From positions 1 through 7,500 of the forward strand of contig JALSQP010000128.1 in the NCBI GenBank assembly GCA_026985375.1: a stretch of DNA of 7,500 bases, written 5' to 3'. Below are positions 1 through 4,257 of this stretch, in pieces (position 1 is the first letter of the stretch; each line of letters starts with the position of its first letter). The notes below the pieces were generated by a model, which was not told where the DNA came from, ran no database searches, and was given only the letters and a program-made list of their open reading frames with translations. The stretch is from Desulfurococcales archaeon (GTDB lineage Archaea > Thermoproteota > Thermoprotei_A > Sulfolobales > Desulfurococcaceae). The translations under genes and the position numbers were made by a program.

Positions 1-162
1 CTCATAAAAATACTAATAACGGGCCAAGAACCGAGCCCAGAAACCATATCGTCACTATACACCTGCACGCTTTGCGCAGCATGCATAGAAAAATGCCCCG
101 CCAAAATAAACATACCACGTTTAGTAGTATATGCTAGAAGCATAATCGCTGGCCAAAACTAA
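1..162 (+). CDS. 4Fe-4S cluster-binding protein, C-terminal fragment (HdrC/LutB/GlcF-like)
   Basis: This is the 3' end of a gene that starts before the window; frame 1 is open from base 1 to a TAA at 160-162 and gives 53 residues. It contains a classical 4Fe-4S signature, C-x2-C-x2-C-x3-C-P, at residues 22, 25, 28 and 32 of the fragment, followed by a short helix-like tail (KINIPRLVVYAR). Such motifs bind a [4Fe-4S] cluster for electron transfer. A cluster this close to the C-terminus, with no later CCG-type cysteine-rich domain, fits an HdrC-like subunit or the ferredoxin-like domain of a lactate/glycolate-oxidase iron-sulfur protein. The exact family cannot be chosen from 53 residues. The first repeat element begins 75 bp after the stop, so this gene probably marks the left edge of the accessory array. 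Confidence 0.75.
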   Translation, partial: LIKILITGQEPSPETISSLYTCTLCAACIEKCPAKINIPRLVVYARSIIAGQN

Positions 163-237
163 TATAGCCAAATCTCGATCGAGACCATTACGAGCAGTAC
201 GATTATTGAAGCCAGGCTTGCTTATGTAAAAATATGG

Positions 238-377
238 TGGCAGGCCCGCCGGGATTTGAACCCTGGATCCCGGGCGAGCCCGGGATATAAAAACCAAGTT
301 TCCAATGTAAAACATAAACTGGAAACACTCCTCGCAAGTGATAATCACGTGAGGAGTCATTGATGATAGTGTGGAAA
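238..377 (+). repeat. Compound repeat element, copy 1 (tRNA 3'-half remnant plus two dyads)
   Basis: Read on the minus strand, 238-266 is a tRNA 3' end: CCA, G73, an acceptor strand, and a T arm with intact loop TTCAAAT but one stem mismatch. Next comes a 7-bp hairpin (arms CCCGGGC and GCCCGGG) at 268-283. Moving rightward there is a TATAAA block (286-291), a 29-nt box with GTTTCC and GGAAAC ends (298-326), a 32-nt box (340-371) that has the spacing of the other copies but a diverged centre, and a TGGAAA end. Uniquely here, ACTCCTC (327-333) and GAGGAGT (351-357) form a new inverted pair around the 11-bp palindrome GTGATAATCAC (339-349). The copy is older than copies 3 and 4, judging by its divergence. 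Confidence 0.8.
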
Positions 378-835
378 TATTGATTGGCTCAGTAGTTGAG
401 GGGCCCCTTTAAGCCAGGGTACACGCTTAAAATCCTCATCAAAAGTCAGAATAGTATCTATTCCATAATATCTGCGGGTCAACGCTATTTGAGCGTCATT
501 AGGCAATGCCTATATGTTGTAATTACCTGGATATATTCTTTGAAGTCATAATAGTCTTCGAGAACCTTTATCTGCAAATTATTCACAAACTCTAAGACTA
601 GTTCTACGACTTCACGGGGATAGCCTTGTCTCCCTATAACCTCTCTAAGGCTGTACCTGCCCTTCACTACACCTTTCTGCCTATAGTACTCGAAGGTTGC
701 AACGTAGAAGGCTTCGTTCAAAGCTATTCCTGAGGTCACAAATGTCCTATCCTGAAACGATGCTAGCACGTCCTCCGCAGCTTGGTACTGAATGCTTAGT
801 ATAATGCTGGTGTCTAGGTAAACCAGCCCATTCAT
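358..835 (-). pseudogene. vapC: vapC-type PIN-domain toxin, frameshifted (cassette 1)
   Basis: From the ATG at 835 the frame encodes 116 residues and stops at 485. VapC proteins are Mg-dependent RNases with a PIN fold; the intact relatives here have 148 residues. D8 (LDTS) and E41 (LNEAFYV) are present, but the frame breaks near 503-508, just after TYRH. One base appears to be missing: in the next frame the sequence resumes as LPNDAQIALT, RYYGIDTILTFDEDFKRVPWLK, which restores the last two acidic motifs (PNDA and FDED). The restored frame has no stop at the family's usual place and reads on into repeat copy 1, ending with a TGA at 358-360. It overlaps vapB by 4 nt (ATGA). As written the protein lacks half its active site, so it is probably dead, unless there is a base error or programmed frameshifting. 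It most resembles the cassette 3 toxin. Confidence 0.8.
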
Positions 836-1029
836 TGGACATGTGCCTCCTCCTCTAGTCGGAGAAGCTCCTCCAAGCGAGCCTTCCCAAGAGCTCCCTT
901 ATACTTGCGGAGGACAGAGCGGACGTCTCTCTTAATACTTATAACTACCTCTTCACCCTCCTCGAGATCTACCTTATCGAGCAACCTCAAGATACCCTTC
1001 TCATAGCGGGCACGAATAACTCTCAACAC
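832..1029 (-). CDS. vapB: VapB antitoxin, DUF104 (AF2212-like) family (cassette 1)
   Basis: This 65-residue protein matches the DUF104 antitoxin pattern: an N-terminal strand (RVIRARYEKGILRLL), the EEGEEV turn and a charged helical C-terminus (LEELLRLEEEAHVQ). Antitoxins of this family bind and block the PIN-domain RNase encoded next to them and usually repress their own operon. The start is either GTG at 1029 or TTG at 1026. The TTG aligns with the common start of all three vapB genes here, and a TATATA box centred near 1052 puts transcription start at about 1026-1029, so the message is probably leaderless. The stop overlaps the vapC start by 4 nt, showing translational coupling. The gene looks intact although its toxin is broken, so it may persist as a lone antitoxin. 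Confidence 0.85.
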   Translation of the reverse strand: MLRVIRARYEKGILRLLDKVDLEEGEEVVISIKRDVRSVLRKYKGALGKARLEELLRLEEEAHVQ

Positions 1030-1049
1030 AAATCAGCACTCCAAAGGAC

Positions 1050-1055
1050 TATATA
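1050..1055 (-). promoter_or_regulatory. TATA box for minus-strand vapBC (cassette 1)
   Basis: On the minus strand this reads TATATA within AAGGTATATAGTCC. Its centre is 23-26 bp upstream of the GTG/TTG start candidates, the usual archaeal TATA-to-start distance for leaderless messages. The GGAG further downstream (1039-1042) would then be upstream of the transcript and not act as a Shine-Dalgarno. Confidence 0.5.
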
Positions 1056-1130
1056 CCTTGAGATACCAATAACCCTTTCCACTAGAATTCTAAGCTTTTA
1101 ATCATTGTGAAACCGGGAAATATCAAATTA

Positions 1131-1272
1131 TGGCGGATCGGCCGGGATTTCTAGCCCATGACCCCTCCGGCCCCGGAGGTTTGAGACTTATAAACCATGT
1201 TTCCAGAAGGAACCATCAGATGGAAACATGTGTGATTATCTACTAGGATATCGATGTGGATAATCTGGAAAC
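1131..1272 (+). repeat. Compound repeat element, copy 2 (most degenerate tRNA part)
   Basis: The layout matches the other copies. The tRNA part (1131-1180, minus strand) keeps CCA, G73 and CCCGG, but the T loop has changed from TTCAAAT to TAGAAAT and the T stem no longer pairs. The adjacent hairpin is nevertheless perfect, with arms CCTCCGG and CCGGAGG around two bases (1165-1180). A TATAAA block follows at 1189-1194. The 29-nt box is 1199-1227. The 32-nt box (1234-1265) is the cleanest of the set: GATTATC, six bases, GATATC, six bases, GATAATC, all exactly symmetrical. The element ends with TGGAAAC at 1266-1272. It separates the minus-strand cassette 1 from the plus-strand cassette 2. Confidence 0.8.
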
Positions 1273-1281
1273 ATTTGGTTG

Positions 1282-1331
1282 ACTAAAAACATATTGAGAT
1301 GGATGCATGTTAGGATAAGTGGGGTGCACTA
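1282..1331 (+). promoter_or_regulatory. vapBC promoter/operator region, cassette 2
   Basis: An A-rich TATA-like stretch, CTAAAAAC, lies at 1283-1290, about 47 bp before the common TTG start of vapB. It is followed by a block (1302-1324) shared with cassette 3: GATGCA, then ATAAGTGGGG. The same two parts occur at 2319-2342 with nearly the same distance to the start. The GGGG part may act as the Shine-Dalgarno. The rest could be an antitoxin operator, by analogy with VapB autoregulation; that role is inferred. Confidence 0.4.
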
Positions 1332-1544
1332 GTGTTGTCTAGGGTGGTTAAAGCCAGGTACGAAAAGGGTGTTCTAAAGCTCCTTGAGCCCGTGGAGCTC
1401 AGGGAGGGCGAGGAGGTAATAATAAGGCTAGAGACCTACGAGGATAGGATTAGGCGGCTCCGGAAGTACCGTGGAATACTCGGTAAAGCCGGCAGGGAGG
1501 AGATAGAGGAGCTACTACTCGAGGCTGAGTTTGAGAGACTATAA
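1332..1544 (+). CDS. vapB: VapB antitoxin, DUF104 family (cassette 2)
   Basis: This 70-residue antitoxin has the same plan as the other two here: RVVKARYEKGVLKLLEPVEL, REGEEV, then KYRGILGK and an acidic tail. It is expected to bind and inhibit the PIN RNase encoded 23 bp downstream. The tail (LLLEAEFERL) is longer than, and different from, the EEEA-type ends of the other two, and the gene does not overlap its vapC, so this pair is the outlier of the three. The start may be GTG at 1332 or the next codon, TTG at 1335; the TTG aligns with the start of the cassette 3 gene (TTGTCC) and lies 8 nt after GGGGTG. Toxin specificity usually lies in the C-terminal half, so the divergent tail suggests that it pairs only with its own toxin. 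Confidence 0.85.
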   Translation: MLSRVVKARYEKGVLKLLEPVELREGEEVIIRLETYEDRIRRLRKYRGILGKAGREEIEELLLEAEFERL

Positions 1545-1567
1545 AGTACACTCTGAGGCGCACGGTA

Positions 1568-2014
1568 ATGAGGCTTGTTGACACTAACGTCTTTATTCAA
1601 TATCTTCTTGATGGAGACCGGGCAAGCGAGGCTGAAAAGCTATTAGCCTCCTATCCCGACCTAACAGTTACAACAGGCATTATAGACGAAGTAGAGTTCG
1701 TAATAATAAGGCGGTTGGCAAAGAGCAAACTCGGAATTAGGTCTCTAAGAAAATTAAAAGAGTATATTAGGTCGAGAGACCTCGATTTCGCGCTTGATGT
1801 CCTAGAAAAGTACACCAACATGCTACAAGAATTCGAAATAACAATATTAAGAGATTATGCAGAGCCGCGAGAACTATTAGAAACCATGAAAAAATATAGG
1901 CTTACACCGAGCGACGCCATCATAGCACTGACCTGCAGACACTATGGCATAGATACCATCCTTACGTTTGACGAGGACTTTCGGCGTATACCGTGGCTCA
2001 AAGTGATTCCCTAG
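1568..2014 (+). CDS. vapC: VapC toxin, PIN-domain ribonuclease (cassette 2)
   Basis: This is a full-length 148-residue PIN-domain protein. The four acidic positions that hold the metal in this fold are visible: D5 (LVDTNVF), E41 (IIDEVEF), D116 (TPSDAIIAL) and D135/D137 (TFDEDF). VapC toxins cut a specific tRNA or rRNA and stop translation when free of antitoxin; the target cannot be told from sequence. The ATG start lies 23 bp after the vapB stop and is preceded by GAGG. The middle region (RSLRKLKEYIRSRDLDFALDV) differs from the KGKYSFRKHIAKHG-type segment of the other two toxins, so this is a separate lineage. The gene is followed by GGATTATC motifs (2023-2030) and then by repeat copy 3, 127 bp from the stop. 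Confidence 0.88.
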   Translation: MRLVDTNVFIQYLLDGDRASEAEKLLASYPDLTVTTGIIDEVEFVIIRRLAKSKLGIRSLRKLKEYIRSRDLDFALDVLEKYTNMLQEFEITILRDYAEPRELLETMKKYRLTPSDAIIALTCRHYGIDTILTFDEDFRRIPWLKVIP

Positions 2015-2140
2015 CCAATCAAGGATTATCAGATATGATTATCTTTAGTGAGGGGGGCAGGCATAGTCTCCCGTCCGAACACGGAGCTGTAACTTTCCTC
2101 AAGTCCTCAAGAATAGTGAAGTATATATAAAGTATTTGTG

Positions 2141-2286
2141 TGGCGGGCCCGCCGGGATTTGAACCCGGGACCTCCGGCTCCAAAGGCCCGGGAAATATAA
2201 ACCAAGTTTCCAGTGGAAACCATCAACTGGAAACACTCTTCACAAATGCTTATCGCTATGGATATCACTGCTGATAACCTGGAAAC
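2141..2286 (+). repeat. Compound repeat element, copy 3 (tRNA-Gln-like 3' half)
   Basis: On the minus strand 2141-2187 reads as an intact tRNA 3' half: anticodon loop CTTTGGA (anticodon UUG, Gln), stem strand GCCGG, five-base variable loop AGGTC, T arm CCGGG-TTCAAAT-CCCGG, acceptor strand CGGGCCC, G73 and CCA. The 5' half of a tRNA is absent; its place is taken by AT-rich sequence with a TATAAA block (2196-2201). Then follow the 29-nt box (2206-2234, arms GTTTCCAGT and ACTGGAAAC), the 32-nt box (2248-2279, centred on GATATC) and TGGAAAC (2280-2286). The 68 bp at 2139-2206 are identical to 3121-3188 in copy 4, so these two copies are recent or are kept uniform. Confidence 0.85.
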
Positions 2287-2299
2287 ATCTAGGCTGGGA

Positions 2300-2349
2300 G
2301 TAAAGGGCTAATTGCCCCGATGCACCTAATGTATAAGTGGGGGCTAGAA
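2300..2349 (+). promoter_or_regulatory. vapBC promoter/operator region, cassette 3
   Basis: A TATA-like AGTAAAGG (2299-2306) lies about 48 bp before the TTG start, matching the spacing of the A-rich box in cassette 2. The shared block GATGCA (2319-2324) and ATAAGTGGGG (2333-2342) follows. An ATG at 2320 lies inside this block, so starting vapB there would turn conserved regulatory DNA into coding sequence. This is the reason for preferring the TTG at 2350. Confidence 0.4.
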
Positions 2350-2547
2350 TTGTCCAGGGTTATAAGAGTAAGATACGAGAAGGGCGTGCTGAAGCCGCTG
2401 AGCAGCGTCAACCTTGAGGAGGGCAAAGAGTACAAGGTAATAGTGGAAGAGGACATAGACGAACTAATCAAAAAGTACAGGGGTATCCTCGGGAAATCAT
2501 CTGTTGAGGAGTTCCGGGAGCTCGAGGAGGAGGCACAAGCCCAATGA
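2350..2547 (+). CDS. vapB: VapB antitoxin, DUF104 family (cassette 3)
   Basis: This 65-residue antitoxin reads RVIRVRYEKGVLKPL, then LEEGKEYKV, KKYRGILGK and a Glu-rich tail ending EEEAQAQ. It should inhibit the VapC encoded next to it, with which it shares a 4-nt ATGA overlap. The TTG at 2350 is chosen as the start: it follows GGGGG by 6 nt, it aligns with the first residue of the other two vapB proteins, and the upstream in-frame ATG at 2320 would add ten residues that have no counterpart and that overlap a conserved promoter block. It is closer to the cassette 1 antitoxin than to that of cassette 2, in both its tail and its overlap with vapC. Confidence 0.86.
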   Translation: MSRVIRVRYEKGVLKPLSSVNLEEGKEYKVIVEEDIDELIKKYRGILGKSSVEEFRELEEEAQAQ

Positions 2548-2990
2548 TATGCATCGACACAAACGTCATCTACCACTTCCTCTTTGAAACAGAGCTAACC
2601 AGTACCTCAGAAAAAATTATCCGAGAGGCCATTATAGAAGGCATCGCTATCCCCATGATAGTATACAATGAGTTGCTCTACATAGTGGGCGCCAAGATTG
2701 CTAGAATAAAATACGGTATTAAAGGAAAATACTCCTTTAGGAAGCATATAGCCAAGCATGGATTCCCCGGAGAAGCCATAGAAAAGGTTAACGGCTTCAT
2801 TAGAGACTTCAAAGTAACCATGCTAAGGGATTATCAGGACCCAGACGAGCTAGTCAAGACAATCAAGCTCTACAGGCTGGCGCCGAACGACGCACAAATA
2901 GTCTTAACTTGCAAGCATAGCAGTATAGGAACACTAGCAACATTCGACGAGGACTTCAAGCGAGTTCCGCGGCTCAAGGTAGTCCCTTAA
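2544..2990 (+). CDS. vapC: VapC toxin, PIN-domain ribonuclease (cassette 3)
   Basis: This is a full-length 148-residue PIN-domain RNase, predicted to cleave RNA and block translation when VapB is lost. The expected acidic residues are D5 (CIDTNVIY), E43 (VYNELLYIV), D116 (APNDAQIVL) and D135/D137 (TFDEDF). The ATG overlaps the vapB stop by 4 nt, so the two are translationally coupled. The central segment KGKYSFRKHIAKHGFPGEAIE matches the frameshifted toxin of cassette 1 (KGRYSLREVIGRQGYPREVVE), marking these two as closest relatives although they sit in opposite orientation and are not adjacent. The stop is followed by GGATTATC (3018-3025), also seen after the cassette 2 toxin, and by repeat copy 4 132 bp later. 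Confidence 0.88.
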   Translation: MICIDTNVIYHFLFETELTSTSEKIIREAIIEGIAIPMIVYNELLYIVGAKIARIKYGIKGKYSFRKHIAKHGFPGEAIEKVNGFIRDFKVTMLRDYQDPDELVKTIKLYRLAPNDAQIVLTCKHSSIGTLATFDEDFKRVPRLKVVP

Positions 2991-3122
2991 CTCTTGATGT
3001 AGAGAAATTATCAACCAGGATTATCCTCGGTGAAGTGAGAACTAACCTAGTTTCTTGATTGAATTCAGAGTTACAATTTTTTCTCGCCAGAAAGGGTAAA
3101 GATTATATAGGGGGTTTATATG

Positions 3123-3268
3123 TGGCGGGCCCGCCGGGATTTGAACCCGGGACCTCCGGCTCCAAAGGCCCGGGAAATATAAACCAAGCTTCCAGTAGGA
3201 ACCATCAGTTGGAAACAAGTTTCAAAAATGATTATCGGTTTGGATATCTAATAAGATAATATGGAAAC
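3123..3268 (+). repeat. Compound repeat element, copy 4 (tRNA-Gln-like 3' half)
   Basis: The first 68 bp (from 3121) equal those of copy 3, including the UUG anticodon loop, T arm, acceptor strand and CCA on the minus strand. The TATAAA block is at 3178-3183. The 29-nt box (3188-3216) begins GCTTCC rather than GTTTCC. The 32-nt box (3230-3261) keeps GATTATC, GATATC and GATAATA at the standard spacing, and its last base is shared with ATGGAAAC at 3261-3268. The stop codon of the next gene begins at the very next base. Beyond the tRNA part, similarity to copy 3 falls sharply while box lengths stay fixed. Confidence 0.85.
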
Positions 3269-4240
3269 TCATGCTTCTCCTTTGTGTTTAAGCCGAGCAG
3301 TAAAGTATCTCAGCAATGCTTGGCCAGCTACAACCGCAAACTCTGCTAGTTGTCTATCTACATTAATGGCTCCCTCATGTGCAGATAGCCCACCTAGGGC
3401 GCTACGCAACGCTCTATACACCTTAGCAATGGCTTCTTTCTCTCTTTTACCAGTAATAGCAAATGCCGAGAACTTTGGCTCTCTTATTGTTCTATCGTTT
3501 TCAGTACGTTCCTCAACAAGACTAGCGTCATAATTCTGAAGACCTTTCACGAGAGCGTCTAGGGCTCTACGAACGTTTGTAACAGCATCATAGTATTCTC
3601 CTATATGATAACTCTTCCACGCATTTTTCAAGTAGTCTAGTGCATTCCTTAGTTCTGGGATATCAATGGGTTCAGGTAGCTCCACAACAGTTACTTCCAT
3701 ATAACCTGTTCTCTTAAGTATTCTTTCAGCCCAATCAGATTTTGCCACTCTTATGTATGGTCTTCCAGCATGACTTACTGAAAGCGCAGTTGTTTTTGCT
3801 CCCACCCATAGATTTAACCTAATTACAAACAGGAGGTCTTCTCCCTCGCGAAGTTTCTCAATTTTACTCAAAGCTACTGGCGAGAGCTCTGCCAGGGCAT
3901 ATATGTCGATAGACCTTTGAGGCGGAATAGTCAGCGATACGTCTTGCTGTAGATTCGTGGTTGTACTTGCTTGCGGAAATATATTAGCTATAATTATAGG
4001 CGCTAAGTAAACAAATTCTATTTGATTCTGAGCTTCTTTGCCAATAAATAAACTTCCTGAAATATTATTTATGCCTCGTTGCTGATTATGCCTGTTAGTT
4101 ATCCTGACACGAAACGATAGAAAGGGATAAAGCGCATCGCTTGCAATATCTGGGTCACCAACTAGTTCAGCAAACCAATTGTCTACAGGAGATGCGCTTG
4201 CGGTTTTGGGTATCCTAATTTTTAGACCATACATACTCAC
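3269..4240 (-). CDS. Unknown protein, second gene of the DUF262 operon
   Basis: I do not recognise the family. The protein is about 323 residues. The N-terminal ~190 look like a beta-rich domain with alternating hydrophobic strands (YPFLSFRVRITN, EFVYLAPIIIANIF, LLFVIRLNLWVG). The C-terminal ~130 are helical (IPELRNALDYLKNAW, GEYYDAVTNVRRALDALVKGL, LAEFAVVAGQALLRYF) with a Ser-Ala-His-Glu-Gly segment. That recalls HEPN-like helical bundles, but the usual R-x4-6-H motif is not clear. There is no signal peptide or membrane helix. The start is set at GTG 4240, 5 nt after GAGGTGA; an ATG at 4234 is nearly as good, and a GTG at 4249 would overlap the ribosome site. It lies 17 bp after the DUF262 stop, so the two are co-transcribed and probably act together. 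The stop codon touches repeat copy 4. The gene is AT-rich compared with the vapBC genes. Confidence 0.75.
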   Translation of the reverse strand: MSMYGLKIRIPKTASASPVDNWFAELVGDPDIASDALYPFLSFRVRITNRHNQQRGINNISGSLFIGKEAQNQIEFVYLAPIIIANIFPQASTTTNLQQDVSLTIPPQRSIDIYALAELSPVALSKIEKLREGEDLLFVIRLNLWVGAKTTALSVSHAGRPYIRVAKSDWAERILKRTGYMEVTVVELPEPIDIPELRNALDYLKNAWKSYHIGEYYDAVTNVRRALDALVKGLQNYDASLVEERTENDRTIREPKFSAFAITGKREKEAIAKVYRALRSALGGLSAHEGAINVDRQLAEFAVVAGQALLRYFTARLKHKGEA

Positions 4241-4257
4241 GAAAATCACCTCTACCG

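Noticed and set aside
121..360. Minus-strand open frame containing RPGSRVQIPAG
   Set aside because: It is a translation of the tRNA remnant in copy 1 and runs across the 3' end of the iron-sulfur gene and repeat DNA.
2141..2187. A functional tRNA gene
   Set aside because: Only the 3' half is present; no D arm or paired 5' acceptor strand exists in the adjoining sequence on the minus strand.
2289..2576. Minus-strand frame of 95 codons over vapB of cassette 3
   Set aside because: Ser-rich shadow of the antitoxin gene on the other strand; no motif or ribosome site.
298..3216. The 29-nt boxes (GTTTCC...GGAAAC) as CRISPR repeats
   Set aside because: Length and end symmetry resemble CRISPR repeats, but the copies are about 1 kb apart with genes between them, have different central bases and have no spacers. 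Comparison with the host's own CRISPR repeat would settle any kinship.
3059..3259. Open frame with GPPGFEPGTSGSKG in the plus strand across repeat copy 4
   Set aside because: The GFEPGT stretch is the translation of an antisense tRNA T arm, a familiar false gene; the frame has no other support.
3261..3533. Plus-strand frame of 90 codons opposite the end of the operon gene
   Set aside because: Shadow frame opposite a well-supported minus-strand gene.
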